Positions 50,183 to 61,867 are shown, counted from the first letter of the stretch. The stretch: 64,000 nucleotides of DNA from Leptobrachium leishanense (GCA_009667805.1 CM019066.1:325620690-325684689); one strand, 5' to 3'. Numbers and translations are program-made. Notes: generated by a model not told the origin, from the sequence alone.

Positions 50183-51767
50183 TAGAGATGTGCATTCATT
50201 TCGGAAACAAATCGGAATTTGGAACGAAATTTGATAATTCGTATTCGGAAGTACTTCCGAATAACGAATCGATACGATACGAATTCGAAACTAAACAAAA
50301 AAAATTATATTTTATAATATATATATATGTAAAACTAATTTATTTCGTTTTACACTGTGTCATCATCCTAAAAGAAAAATTTGAATAACTGATATAAACT
50401 ATTGAATTTGAAAGGAACTATCAAATTGATATCAACTATCGTATTTGAAATGAACTATCAAATTGATATCAACTATTGAATTGATCTTAACTTACAATAC
50501 AAGTAATAGTCAGCAAATGACTTTATGAAACAAATTAATTTTGTTTCACTATTTAATTTGACTCAAATACTAAATCTGTGACACAGGTTAAAATTTAACT
50601 CTAGCTTTTCTTTTAACAGCAAAATTTGATTAATTGGGGTTTTATATACAGGGTTATCCAAAGAGATTCGAAAAGTCACCGCACGTTCGGTGACTTTTCG
50701 TTCTCTTCAATTCGGTTCGTGTTGCCGATCCCCTTTCGGTGACACTGCGGTATATTCAGCAAACACCACAGGGTCCCCGAATTGCAGGGAAAAGCTACCG
50801 CAAACCTGACGAAAACTAACCGCAAAACCTGCCGAATGCACGCCGAAAACCCTCAAAAACATCTGGATTAACCCGTCGAAGATGCCGGAAAAACCCAAGC
50901 AGGAGCCGATCACACGTAGCGAAGCCGCAGGAAAAAGCCGAGGAAAAGCCGAGACCGCAGACAGAGGGAGGTGAATAAATTAGCAAAACAGTTTGCATGA
51001 ATGTGAAAGTAAAAAGCTGTTTGCAAAGAAACTACTGAGCGAAAATGTCTGAAATTTTCATATGAGGTCCAGGGAATGATATTAAAAAGGGCTGTTACAG
51101 AAAAAATAAGTAAACTTAAAAAAAAAAAAAAAATCGGACTTTTAAAAAAAAAATTAAGAAAAATGCTTAAAGTATCCTAAAAAATCTATAAATAAAGAGA
51201 CTCTTTACTGCAGAATTTTATAATGAACGGTTTAATAGATATTGAATTAAAATGGGAATATTTTTAACATTGAAGCCTATGGGATTCTCCTGAATTAACT
51301 TCCCGAATTAAATCACCGAATGGCAGGGCATTAGGGGAACCTTTTACTGCTGGTTTTCTTTCTCTGAATAGCCAAAGCAGTGCTTTTTCATGGGGATTTC
51401 ACTGCCCTTGAACAGGCACCGTATGTGCAGACAATTCGCCAGGATTTGGCGAATTGCCTGCTCTCTGGATAGCCGAATGGCCATGAAAGGTAACCTAACG
51501 CTGATTTTCAGCGTTCGGTTACCTTTCTCAAGCAATTCGGATCTCTTTGGATAACCCTGTTAGTGATCCAAAATTCGAATTGATATCAACTATTGAATTG
51601 ATATATGAAATTCGGATCGATTTGAAATTTCAAATCGATTCGAAATTTCAAATCGATCCAAAACGAAATAAAATGAAATTAGTTACGAAATTCCAAAAAT
51701 GAAATGATTTAAAAACGTAACGAAATGAAACTAAACGAAACAAAATTTTCAGTCATGCAGATCCCTA
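50183..51767. mobile_element. hAT-type element of the same family, split by a MITE
   Basis: The TSD cttactgc occurs at 50175-50182 and 51768-51775. Ends TAGAGATGTGCAT and GCAGATCCCTA. It is in inverted orientation to 48203-48908, and that copy supplies the empty site for the insertion at 50649-51559: its reverse complement reads GGGGTTTTATCTAGTGATCC. Confidence 0.85.
50649..51559. mobile_element. Family B Harbinger-like MITE, nested in a hAT element
   Basis: CAGGGTTATCCAAAGAG and CTCTTTGGATAACCCTG ends (911 bp). Internal landmarks as in 38234-39140 (GAAAAGTCACCGCACGTTCG at left, AAAGAGACTCTTTACTGCAG in the centre). Flanking triplets ata and tta. Confidence 0.7.
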
Positions 51768-51775
51768 CTTACTGC

Positions 51776-52370
51776 TGCAATAAAACAGCCAAGCAGACAT
51801 ACTAATAATGCAAGATGTCTGGGGCCACTCACTGCTGTACACGAATCAGATTCAGGGGGTTACAATTGTTGAAAATTCCAGTACAGCACAGATATAAAGT
51901 GTTACTGTAACTTCCATTTACAGGCATTATGCCACATACAGATATTATTTTTTATATCCTATTGGTATATCTGGGAGCTGCATTTCTAATAATTTCATTA
52001 TAATCACTAAAAAAATCCATAAACTTGAGATCTGACCACTTTTATTATCTACCTTTATCACATTTACTGTATTTGGTACATAGACCATTTATGCCTGTAT
52101 GCTGACAATGCAGACCACATTTGAAATGCAAGCTAAGGGACACAATCCAGAGTTTAGAACCTTTCATCCCAGCAATATTTCTGCAAGGGATAAATGAATA
52201 CATTAAAATTTTCAAATGAACAAATCCACATTATTTTAATCTTTTAAATAGCTTAGAATAACAACCTTTATCCAAAATGTCAAATTTACCCTACAATGAA
52301 GTGTTAACTATGCATCCCATATTTAAAATAAATATTTCGATAATATTTTTTCAAAAATATGCGCTTTGTA
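51776..52370. mobile_element. Family E repeat fragment
   Basis: Shares with 61619-62640 and 5380-5836 the blocks GATTCAGGGGG, CAGTACAGCACAGATA, CACATACAGATATTAT, GCCTGTATGCTGACAATGCA and CAGCAATATTTCTGCAAGG. No ORF. Confidence 0.5.
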
Positions 52371-53439
52371 GTGAATGTTTTAACAGTACGAAAATATGTT
52401 AAAAAATCTCAGAAATGTGGACAACCATTTTTAAAATCTTAAATAACATGTACAGTAAGATACAAAGGACCTGTTCATATGTGATTAAATATCTTTCTGA
52501 CGCTAAAAATGAAGTGAAGCTAGAAAATAAACTTTGCATACCAGTATTGTACTGGTGATTGTTATTCAAGGCATAAAATGTTATATTTCTGTCATCCTTT
52601 TAGTACGTACAATTATATCGTGCAGTAGCCTCGGGCACTAATCTGGCACTTACAGTGATCTTATTAGCTGCTGAATTATTTGAAGCAGTAGTGAAGAAAA
52701 CAAATATAACATATTTTGGATAGTAATTTTAAAGGTCTACAGATCTTTATTTCCATTGCGTCTCAATACCGTAAAAAAGAAAGAAGGTATTTGAAAATGT
52801 GTTCATGGTATGTTCTTTTTTATTTAGCTCCCATGAAGTGATGCAAGATGTATTCTGATTAGTGTGTACTTTAATGGATCATGTACCGAGAGTCCACCTT
52901 TCACATCAAGGCCATTAATTTCTTTACAGTATTATGGAAAATGCAGGTACGGTCTCTCTGTGCTGATTGAAAAGTGATGGATTGTGTTCATGTGGAAAAA
53001 AACACATTGTTTTCTTTAGCACAGCAGGATATTATGTTTGCAAGATTCAACAGTGAAATATTATGCATATCTACAACTGGCTTCTTGCCAGGGTTTTCAC
53101 AAAGTCTAAAACATCTTGGATCTTAAATCTGCATTCCAAGGTGGCCAGTACTGAAGACACGGCCGACTTTGTAAGCACAATAGGAGGTTCTCTGCAAAAG
53201 CATCTCTGAACAAGCTACTCTAAAAGCGTAAGCCTCATAAAATAGCTTTCACTTCTGGCACAAGAAGTTCTTTTATTCTCACTTATTGAAAATAAGAGAC
53301 TAAAAGATTCAAATCCCAACTGTAGGCAAATCCTAGATTAAATAAACGCTAAATTATTGTGTAGTGTAAGTGTTTAACATTTACCAGCAAAGTAACCAGT
53401 AAGTGTCCTTGGGCAAGACACCTAACAGTACATACTCGC
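52371..53439. other. Spacer, nothing recognised
   Basis: AT-rich, no exon-like ORF or repeat end recognised. Confidence 0.35.
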
Positions 53440-53530
53440 CACCCAGGACACACTTCAAAATGAGAGAAATCTCAATGTATCCTTCCTGGTAAAATACTTT
53501 CTAAAAAAAAATCATATTTAAATAAATGTA
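53440..53530 (+). mobile_element. LINE 3' tail (L2/Rex1-like)
   Basis: CACCCAGGACACACTTCAAA, CTCAATGTATCCTTCCTGGT and AAATAAATG match the tail at 31105-31185. Confidence 0.5.
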
Positions 53531-53574
53531 ATAGCAACAGATTAAATCATATGCATTGTATTGTATATTACTAC

Positions 53575-54116
53575 TAGGGATGTCCCGATTCAATCCTAAT
53601 CACCCCATTCTGTGGAGATCAGCGATCAGCTTTTTTAAGCCAATCCGATTCCTGAGTCCACAGCGTGACAGGCATTCAACACGGCATCTTCACTGTCTGC
53701 TTGTAGGGAAGACGCTGCAGGTTTGCAGAGCTGCTCGTTGTTACCGAAAGCTGTGCTCTGTGAAATCTGCACCCACAGCCTTCAGAAATCTCCGTAACGC
53801 TGCCATACTCCCCACACAAAGGTTGTGCTTCCTCCTCTGTGAGGAGTATGGGCGTCATTACAGAGATTGGCAAACGTAGCGTGCAGATTTCACAGAGCGC
53901 ATCTTTCAGTAACAGTAGGCGGCTCAGCACACACACGCAGTGTCTTCCCTACGAGCAGGCAGTGAAGACACTATGGTGAACCTGGAATTCCTTCATCTCT
54001 GAGCTGCTGGTCTGAACGAATGTTGTACGGTATCGGACTGAGACTTGGTATCGGTCGATTCTTATTGTCGCATAACTCAGATCAGTCGCTGGAAAAGGTT
54101 GATTGGGACATCCCTA
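53575..54116. mobile_element. hAT-type element with long inner palindrome
   Basis: Ends TAGGGATGTCCCGATTC and GGGACATCCCTA. Flanking 8-mers attactac and attattgc agree at 6 of 8 positions. Inner arms such as TTGTAGGGAAGACGCTG with CAGTGTCTTCCCTACGAG, and CTCCCCACACAAAG / TCCTCTGTGAGGAG, make most of the element foldable. The frames over it are short and lack motifs. Confidence 0.65.
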
Positions 54117-54477
54117 ATTATTGCAATCAGTTCTATAATGCTAATAACTCGTGTGAAATGGAGGTGTATGGACCAATGTGGAAGAATATGTCAGAACATT
54201 CGACTAACAAAGAGATAATATAGGTAGCTCTATGATTCTATAACAACATTAAGGTAGAGAAACATGTGTATGAGAACACTGAGAATGAGCAATGGCACTT
54301 GTAGGCAGCCCTTCAATGTGTATCTGGTTAAGTCTTAAAATAAGGTTTAAGCCTGATGGTGTCATTATGGCAGAAACTTTACTGTATGCAAACAATGGTT
54401 TTCCTTTTTTTGTCAACTGAGAAAGACCACACTAAGGGTGAAATGCATTTTGGCTGATATTTTATCATTTTATTTGT

Positions 54478-55253
54478 TTCCGGATCGTGGTCCCCAATCG
54501 GAGTTGGCCGACATCTTGGATGTTGCCCAAGCTTCCGGGATCTCCCCCTGATGACTGGCGTCATCGTGCATAGCGCAATGACGTCAGTTCGGGAGTTAAC
54601 CCCTAGCTGCCACCTATGGTGGAGATAAGGGTTTCCAATGAACCTCCTATCTCCCGATCCGTGGCAGCTAGGGTTTACTGTTTGGTATCATTGGAACGGA
54701 CAGAGCATGGCCTTTCCAATGATACCAAATATGACCATGTAAAATTAAAGATTTTTTATTTTTTTTAAAAAAAGGGTTTTTTTGTTTTTGTTTTGTTAAT
54801 GCATCAATATTGTTCCCATTTCAATTATAATGTGAACAATTAAGCTGCACTAACGATTTTTTGTATGGGGGCGTTCGCTAAAAATCACGCAATTTCCCCC
54901 CAAAAAAATGTAAATGTAATGTCCCCATTTCTAATTTTTTTAACAAGTGACCCCATAGAAAATATAGCCGCAAAGGCTCGGATGATAAAATGTGAAAAAA
55001 AGCACTTTACACAATGTAGATGATTGAAAATTCTAATTTTATTGCATTGTTTGTTATAATATTCAGGCAGGGCATGACGTATACATATAATAATGATATA
55101 TTATGATTCTGCCGAGTCTGCCAGAAAGAATGATATATAATATGTCTGGGTCGTATAATAAAACGTGGCTTCAAATCGCATTTAAAAATGATGAGTGAAA
55201 CCGGTAAAAATTAGGTCAGCACAGAGGCGTGAAATGGCTCAGCAGCAAAAGGG
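54478..55253. mobile_element. piggyBac-like element, left-truncated copy
   Basis: GGTCCCCAATCGGAGTTGGC, CTGGCGTCATCGTGC, AACCCCTAGCTGCCACCTAT and the AT-rich half with ATTATGATTCTGCCGAGTC match 25118-26263. The right end CAGCAGCAAAAGGG is intact, but the flanking word is ATAA instead of TTAA. The left half of the hairpin chain is missing. Confidence 0.6.
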
Positions 55254-55377
55254 ATAAGTTATGAAAGAGCTGTTAAAGAGAAACATTCCTCAGTTTAAAG
55301 ACACATTTTGGTATTATTATTTAATAAATATATATTTTGGGAGTCACGCTGTTTCTGTTATAGTACAATGTAATATA

Positions 55378-56094
55378 CAGGGTGTCCATAAAGTCTCTTT
55401 ACAATTTCAAAAATGTATTACAAAGGCAAATGAAAAGACAGAAAAGTGAAAATCAATGGTGGCAATGGCATCAGTGATCCTCTGCTTTAGATTAGTGATG
55501 TCCCGTACCGTTGCTCGATACACGATATCTTTAACATAACCTCATAGAAAGAAGTGGAGGGGAGTGATATCTGGTGAACGAGGTGGCCAGGGATTTGGGT
55601 CAACCCTTCCAATCCACCGGTCTGGAAATGTTTCATTTAGGAACCCACGAACATGCAGTCCCCAATGTGGTGGTGCACCATCTTGCTGGAAAATGATGGT
55701 TGGTTGAAGGTCGTGTAGTTGTGGTGTCACGTATTCAGTCGAAAGGTTAAGGTAAACATTTGCAGTAATTGATGTCTCGCCAAAGAAAAATGGACCAATG
55801 ATTCGATTGCACATGATCCCACACCACACATTCATCTAAAGCAGAGGATCACTGATGCCATTGCCACCATTGATGAGGGTATGCTACAGCCAACATGGCA
55901 AGAAATCAAGTACCGTCTTGATGTGCTTTGTGCAACTAATAGTGCCCATATAGAGGTGTATTAAATAAGGGGAAAAGAAACCTTAAATATTATAGTCTCA
56001 TAGTCTCATTTTGTAATAATTTTCACTTATCTGTCTTTTCATTTGCCTTTGTAATAAATTTTTGAAATTGTAAAGAGAATTTATGGACATCCTG
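55378..56094. mobile_element. Mariner-type element with an inverted duplication of its 3' end
   Basis: TA flanks at 55376-55377 and 56095-56096; ends CAGGGTGTCCATAAAGTCTC and AGAATTTATGGACATCCTG. The two ends match over about 77 bases, and beyond that a 40-base coding block (CTAAAGCAGAGGATCACTGA, then TGCCATTGCCACCATTGAT) is present once in each orientation (about 55463-55500 and 55840-55880). The left end is therefore an inverted, internally deleted copy of the transposon's 3' end. The 5' half of the gene is absent. Confidence 0.75.
55463..55835 (-). pseudogene. Mariner-superfamily transposase, central part
   Basis: On the minus strand the frame reads NVWCGIMCNRIIGPFFFGE, IIFQQDGAPPHWGLHVRGFL, FPDRWIGRVDPNPWPPRSPD, ITPLHFFL: the QQDGAPPH catalytic Asp and the RSPDITPLHFF acidic region of a Tc1/mariner-type transposase. 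A TGA stands where Trp is expected after HFFL. The C-terminus (VKDIVYRATVRDITNLKQRI) follows and is then joined to the inverted end. The final residues (EGMLQPTWQEIKYRLDVLCA and on to a TAA) lie instead on the plus strand at about 55838-55964. The gene cannot be functional. Confidence 0.8.
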
Positions 56095-56096
56095 TA

Positions 56097-57028
56097 TTTT
56101 AATAATGAAATCTAATTAATGCTGTTACAATTCAGAATCAAAACAAGGTGTGCTCAATGTAATATCCAACAAATGGTCAGATTGATGCAATTCTAGCAGC
56201 TGAGTAACATTATCTGGCCATGTTAGATGAGTTTCAGAAATTAAACAAAATATGTTATAAAAAATATGATTGACTGCTATTTTCTGATTTGTAACGTGAA
56301 ATGCAAAAACAGGGTTCTAAGGCCGTTACATGTACGGTGCGTTTGTTTTTGTTTTTTGCATGGGCTATTTAACCTTGTAGTTGTTTTTGGTGCATTTACT
56401 CCTGAGGAAGCAATGAATGAGTCAAAAACCATGTAGAAAGAGTATGTCTGAGCCACTCTTCCTGTTCCTGTGGCCAACTATGTATCTTTGGCAACTGGGA
56501 ACATGTCTTGCGTTTTCCTTTTGCACAGCTGTTTGACTCCCTAGGCAAGAGTTTAGTTGACCTATGTCTGAAAGGCTCACACTAGTCAAGGAGCAAAGAG
56601 TAAGCATGGTTGTTCTAATTCCTAATACCATTTGGGGTTTTCTCATCTGTATTGAATGGATATCGTGCACATTTTATTTAATACTTGACCCATTATCCAC
56701 TGTACCTGTTTGACAATCTATAAATGAGGACGCCCCCTCATAAAATGTGATAAGGGTAACAGTTTATAATAAGCTAATTATGCACAAGAATGACAATACA
56801 ATCAGGCACTCTGAAAAATATATATATATAATATATTTGCCTCCAAAACAGTGTTGTGATGGCTGTAATGTGTCACTTAAGGCAGCGGGGAAAAAATGAA
56901 GGCGAGAACGAGAAGAGGTCAAGAATACTGAGGAGAAACTTATTGTGTTAAGGGGAAAGAGTGGGCAAGCATAATGGGGTAAAGGGGAATGGGTGAAAAC
57001 ATACTGAAGAAACTGGAGGAAAGATTAT
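56097..57028. other. Spacer, nothing recognised
   Basis: No gene recognised. A CTCCTGAGGAAGCAATGAATG block near 56399 vaguely resembles other repeat-like blocks near 23773 and 61030. Confidence 0.35.
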
Positions 57029-58690
57029 CAGGGTTATTCAAAGAGAGGTAGTGGTACAGTTGGGTAACTATTCTGGCGCTCTGTGGCTTGTGTTTATAAA
57101 TGTTAGCGGGTTTGCTGCCAATAGGGGGTTGCGGCAGAGCCTTGTAACTTTTGCCAATTATATAATGGAAATAAGGGGGGAAGTCCACTATGCGGCGCTC
57201 CTCGCGAGTTTGTCTGTATGGAGATGCAAAATCATGGATCTAGGAAAGAATTTAGATTTTGCTTTTAATTCCGTGTGTTGATAGATTCCTCATGGGTTTT
57301 CTCTCTCTCGATGGGATTTTTCAGAAAATACTTTTTCAAGCAAAGGTTTCTGTTAAATTTTTGAAGATTGATGTACATGTCGAATTGACTAATGTGGTTG
57401 GTTGGTGCAAATTTAAGACCTTTCCGTAGGACGTTTTCTTGATCTGTAGTCAGGGTCTTTTCAATTAAGTTGACGATGCCTCCACTGCTCTGTACTTTTG
57501 CCTTTTTTGTGGTTCGGGATCTTCTTCCTCCTCTACGTCCTCGCACCTTTCCCTTGGTCTTTTTTCCTGGGTAGGAATGTACAGTATTTTTCTCTTCTTC
57601 TTCATGTTCTGTGCGGGCTTCTTCTTTCCTCGTTCTTTCAGGGCTCCAGATTGACTCTGGTTTCCGCTTCCTTTGTTTATTTTTTCATTATTTTTTAATA
57701 TTTTTTCTTATTATTTTTTCATATTGCAAGAACATCTATGTCAAGCACAATATAGCTGTTGTTTACACATTGTAAAACAAGTGGAGGGACTGATCACCCA
57801 TCTCCATACAGACATACTCGCGAAGAGCGCCGAATAGTGGGGATCCCCCTTATTTCCATTATTCAAAGAGAGCTGAATTGGCCCTGAAATTGCACCGAAC
57901 AGTGAATTTCCCCGTACGGTGCAATTTCGTGGCCATTCAGCTATTCAAAAGCGAAATATGGTGCCTGTTTGACAGCATAGCGAAGCAATGGTTAATCTAT
58001 TAAGAAAGCATCAAACACCAGAGAAATGTCAGTGAAATGCCCTGATTATCAGTGGTTTTATTTGTCAGGTTTAATCAGGCGACTTATAGAATTAAATGTA
58101 AAAAATATTCATTTTTCATTAAATATCTATTCAACCGTTTACTCTTTTAATTTGCAACTAAAAGTCTCTTTATTTCTTTTTTTAGGCATTTTTCAGGATC
58201 TTTCGGCAATTTTTTTTTAATTGTTTTTTTTCTGTAACAGAGCTTTTTATTAGTATTCATAGGACGTTATATATTAAGTCGAGATATTTTCGTGCAGCAG
58301 TCTTTATGCAAAAAGTTTTTCAAAGTCGCAGTGTTTTTTGTTTTTTCCCCCCGTTCGATGGCTTGTCGGGTTTATCAAGCAGCTGGTTAGCGTTGTTTAC
58401 AGTGGAGTTTAACTCTAGTGTTCGGTGGATCGTCAGCTTTTTTCGGACGCGTTTGCTGGGCTTGCACCGGATTGTCGGGTGCGTTCGGCAGGTTTGCGGC
58501 AGCTTATCAGATAGGATCCGATGTTTTTTGGCATTTTTGTGGCGGCGTATCTGATTGGATCTGATGTTTTCAGCAGTTTTGAGGCGGTTTTTACTTTTGA
58601 TTTGGCAGTTGTTCGGCGGCTTTTCCCTGCACTTCAGGGACCCTGCAGGGAATGCTGAATTCACTGCAGGTTCGGGAAATTTGATTAACC
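57029..58690. mobile_element. Family B MITE split by a Penelope-like insertion
   Basis: It starts CAGGGTTATTCAAAGAG at 57029, is interrupted after 57047, and resumes at 57859 as TTATTCAAAGAGAGCTGAA. Family landmarks then follow in inverted order to CTTTTCCCTGCACTTCAGGG and GAATGCTGAATTCACTGCAG. The distal end is decayed near 58690. Confidence 0.6.
57048..57858 (-). mobile_element. Penelope-like retroelement fragment with a 14-bp TSD
   Basis: The direct repeat ttattcaaagagag flanks the insert (57034-57047 and 57859-57872). On the minus strand 57265-57546 encodes GGIVNLIEKTLTTDQENVLR and KGLKFAPTNHISQFD, followed by MYINLQKFNRNLCLKKYF. This combination, VNLS-x-LT...L-x-KGLKFxPT...F..NLRLKEYF-like, is the segment upstream of the reverse transcriptase in Penelope-like elements. 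The ends (about 57160-57225 and 57800-57858) are inverted copies of each other (GGCGCTC, GTCTGTATGGAGATG), which fits the inverted terminal repeats reported for Penelope. No RT or endonuclease remains. Confidence 0.55.
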
Positions 58691-58699
58691 CCTTTTATA

Positions 58700-59488
58700 T
58701 ATTGGATAAAAAGGGAAAACACTGTGAGAGACAAGGAAGTGAGCAAAGGTACAAAGAGAAGAGAGGAAATGGTGGTAAACACAATGGGAATTGGTGGAAA
58801 CACTGGTGAGGATGAGGGAATTGGGCCAGCAGACTGGCAAACACACTGTGGTTTAGGGGTCCTGGGTAAGATATAAACATGTCTTTATACCGAACACAAT
58901 TTTCTATAAAGCGCTTGTACAAAGAAAAGGTGGTATTTTTACTAAAAATCCTGGCTAAAGATGAAAATAATGAGCAACCCCAGAATCACTCATACAAAGT
59001 ATAGGAAGCATTTGTTCACGATAAGCAGCTGCAACAAGCAAGACCCAAGTGAAGTTTGCAGCTCAACTGGAATGGGATGGAAGTTGTTATGATTAAAGAG
59101 TGGGGTTGTTGTTCGTGAGAGTTCACTTCCGAAACATGATGGCTCAGTTAGCAGTTTTTTTGCTCAGTTTAGTAGTATCAAACGGTTTGGAACCTTTCCA
59201 TCTTATATAGCTTTATGTTTCTGAACAGGAATTTTATATTTCTGGGAGCATTCTAGCAGTTTTGAACTTTAAATCACTTTAACATTTCCCTATTTATAAA
59301 CATTATTTTTCTCCTACCAAACCTTTTCTTGACTTCTCTTTTCTGGGCTAAAGGCATGCACTTTAATTACCTGCTAAGTTCCTGCCCTTGAAATAACAAA
59401 AATTTAAACTGAAACATCTCAAAAGTTACACTTGCATTGCAATGCATAGTGGAGTAAGGAATCAACACAGGCATTTAGATGTAGTTTG
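58700..59488. other. Spacer, nothing recognised
   Basis: No gene or repeat end recognised. Confidence 0.35.
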
Positions 59489-59727
59489 TGAGGGTCCCGA
59501 GGATGAGCAATGGCGCTAATTGCCTGCTTTACGGTGGGGCCCATTCAGGTCTCACAAGGTTTTAGCTTGATTGTACCATTACATCTGCTCCATATGCAAA
59601 TCAGACTGCAATCACCCACAAAGGGCGGCCAGTACTGAAATGTCAAGGAAGTATCTCTGCGCAAGAGGTACAGCAACCTCTGATGATCATTTCAGTCTTG
59701 TTAGGCCTCTTCAGGAGAGTATAGCTG
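59489..59727. repeat. Interspersed repeat related to the foldback arms at 60.3 kb
   Basis: GAGGATGAGCAATGGCGCTA, TGGGGCCCATTCAGGTCTCA and TTAGCTTGATTGTACCATTA match 60372-60460 with moderate divergence. A weaker third match lies near 54283 (GAGAATGAGCAATGGCACTT). Class unknown. Confidence 0.45.
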
Positions 59728-60300
59728 ACATAGAAACATAGAAACATAGAAAAATGTTGGCAGATAAGAACCTTTCGGCCCATCTAGTCTGCCCAATTAC
59801 ATGGATACTTTACCTGGATTTATCTTTTATTTAGGATAGCCTTATGCCTATCCCATGCCTGCTTAAATTCTATTACTGTTTTGGCCTCTACCACTTCTAC
59901 TGGAAGGCTGTTCCATGTATCCACCACCCTCTCAGTAAAATAAAGCTTCCTGATGTTACTTTTAAACCTTTGCCCCTCTAATCTAAGACTATGTCCTCTT
60001 GTTTTGCTACTTTGTTTCCCTTTAAATATACTCCCTTCCTCTACCTTGTGGATTCCCTTTACGTATTTAAATGTTTCTATCATATCTCCTCTGTCTCGTC
60101 TTTTTTCCAAGCTGTACATGTTAAGATCATTAAGCCTTTCCTGCTAACTTTTCTCCTTCAAGTCGTACACCATTTTAGTAGTCCTTCTCTGAACTCTCTC
60201 TAAAATGTCTATATCCTTCTGGAGATACGGTCTCCAGTACTGCACACAGTACTCCAAGTGAGGTCTCACCAGTGCTCTGTACAGTGACATCCCTGTAGAC
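59728..60300 (-). pseudogene. CR1 LINE 3' end with ORF2 C-terminus
   Basis: On the minus strand the frame reads [34 protein letters not shown], then after one in-frame TAG ERLNDLNMYSLEKRRDRGDM, IETFKYVKGIHK, RFKSNIRKLYFTERVVDTWN, SLPVEVVEAKTVIEFKQAWD. This is the canonical end of CR1 ORF2. The 3' terminus is a run of the 8-bp unit TTCTATGT (59728-59751 on the plus strand as ACATAGAA), the CR1 hallmark. It is 5'-truncated and disabled by the stop. Confidence 0.85.
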
Positions 60301-60950
60301 ACCTCGAGCAAGGAGTTCACTTCGGAATTAACCTGTAAACATATAGAGAGAGAAAAAAGGATTTGTTAGGGTGCTGAGGACGAGCAACGGTACTAGTGGA
60401 CTGCTCTACAATGGGGCCCGCTCAGGTCTCACACGGTTTAAGCTCGAAAGTGCCATTACAGAGATGACTGCTCCATAAGCAAATGAGAATATGAATGTCA
60501 CCCAGAATGAATGGCCTGTACCAAAATGCCAAGGAGTTCATCCCTGCATGAGAGGAACTGCAACGCAACAGCAACATTTCAACCTTGTTAGTCATCGTCA
60601 GGAGGGTATGGATATAGTATAGAGCAGTGTTTCTCAACTCGTATCCTCAGGACCCACTAACAGGCCTGGTTTGTGGGATATCCAAAGCACAGCACAGGTG
60701 ATCTAATTAGCTGCTCAGTGATTGCATATCCAGTCTGCATTTCCCCAAGGTGATCTGCAAAATCTGGCCTGTAGTGGGTCCCGAGGACTGGAGTCGAGAA
60801 ACCCTGGTATAGAGGGTATAGCGGGCTGCGCTGTAGAGCAGGCCATTGGTGCCATTGCTTGTCCTTAAGACCCTGACAAACCTATTTTTTCTCACTATCA
60901 GTAAACAGGGCAATCCAGTCGTGGACCCCTTGCTCGAGTTGCCTAGAGGG
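60301..60950. repeat. Foldback element with about 120-bp arms
   Basis: CCTCGAGCAAGG, GTTAGGGTGCTGAGGACGAG, then GGACTGCTCTACAATGG on the left are inverted on the right as CCATTGGTGCCATTGCTTGT, CTTAAGACCCTGACAAAC and CCTTGCTCGAG. A hAT MITE lies in the middle. Arms are about 60302-60430 and 60817-60938. Confidence 0.5.
60626..60806. mobile_element. hAT MITE, 181 bp, perfect 8-bp TSD
   Basis: The TSD gtatagag occurs at 60618-60625 and 60807-60814. Ends CAGTGTTTCTCAACTCG and GAGTCGAGAAACCCTG, with inverted subterminal GGACCCACTAACAGGCC / GGCCTGTAGTGGGTCC. It is the common tetrapod hAT MITE layout and has no ORF. Confidence 0.9.
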
Positions 60951-61618
60951 TTGTCAGGGTGTCATCAGGAGTGTATCAGAGCTTAGTGAGGTCATGAAGA
61001 TAGGTACACTCCTGATGAGATCATGAAGATACACTCCTGATGACGCCAACAATGGCGAAACGCATCGTGTTGAGCTAGTCACTGATGATGCCTTTTTCTT
61101 TTGCTTAAACACATCACTCTGAGTCTGCTTTATGGGAGCGCTCCCAGTTATCCAGATTTAATTTGTAGGTGTATTGTATCTCTGTGCAGTCTCTCATTGA
61201 TTCACTATTATACTAGACTATCCTGCCTTACCTTTATTATATCACGGACATTCTAAGTACCCTGTGCTTTCTTCTATTCAGCAGTTTTAGTCTGTATGTG
61301 AACAAGGAAGTAACAGAGTCTACCACCTATTTTCAGAGTGGTGAGCATTACTTTGGCATTGCCGTTAACCCCCTTTGGAGGTAGGATGTTTTCTGCTTAT
61401 GCAGGTCGTTTTTATATTTAATGTTGATTGGTTTCCCAAATAATCATTTTACTTTTTGAATAAATGCTAAATTTTAATAATATAACTTTTGGCACTTCTA
61501 TCTTTATAAATGATAACTTACTAAAGGTAGAAAATAATGGATGTTATTAGGTATAAGCTTGTTATAACATTCTGAATTGAATTTGGTAAAGATCAAAATT
61601 ATTAGAAAGTGTCCCTTT
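60951..61618. other. Repeat-like and unclassified sequence
   Basis: A short tandem duplication of ACACTCCTGATGA blocks with GATCATGAAGATA lies at 60965-61045, followed by AATGGCGAAACGCATCG. No gene was found. Confidence 0.35.
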
Positions 61619-61794
61619 AAAGCTTTCACTACCAAAGTCAAGTTAACTCAATTTTGCATTGATATACATTGAAAAACAATAATAAGCATGTCAAAACCCA
61701 ATTTACATACATTTTTAAAGCAAGATTAATGTGCCCCTGTGTAGAAACAAAATCCAATGGCTTATCTCTCTATTTCAACCAATATCAATCTTAA

Positions 61795-61867
61795 CCCCTT
61801 AAGGACCAATGATGAAACGTTTACGTTATAAATGCATTGACTTTAAAGACCCCTGGTCCTTAAGGGG
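61795..61867. mobile_element. 73-bp TTAA MITE
   Basis: TTAA at 61791-61794 and 61868-61871. Ends CCCCTTAAGGACCA and TGGTCCTTAAGGGG are perfect inverted repeats. The same end words appear decayed inside the hAT element at 43975-44300. Confidence 0.75.

Noticed and set aside
57160..57858. Hammerhead ribozyme in the Penelope-like termini
   Set aside because: I looked for the CTGATGA and GAAA core in the termini and found only GACTGATCACC, which does not fit.
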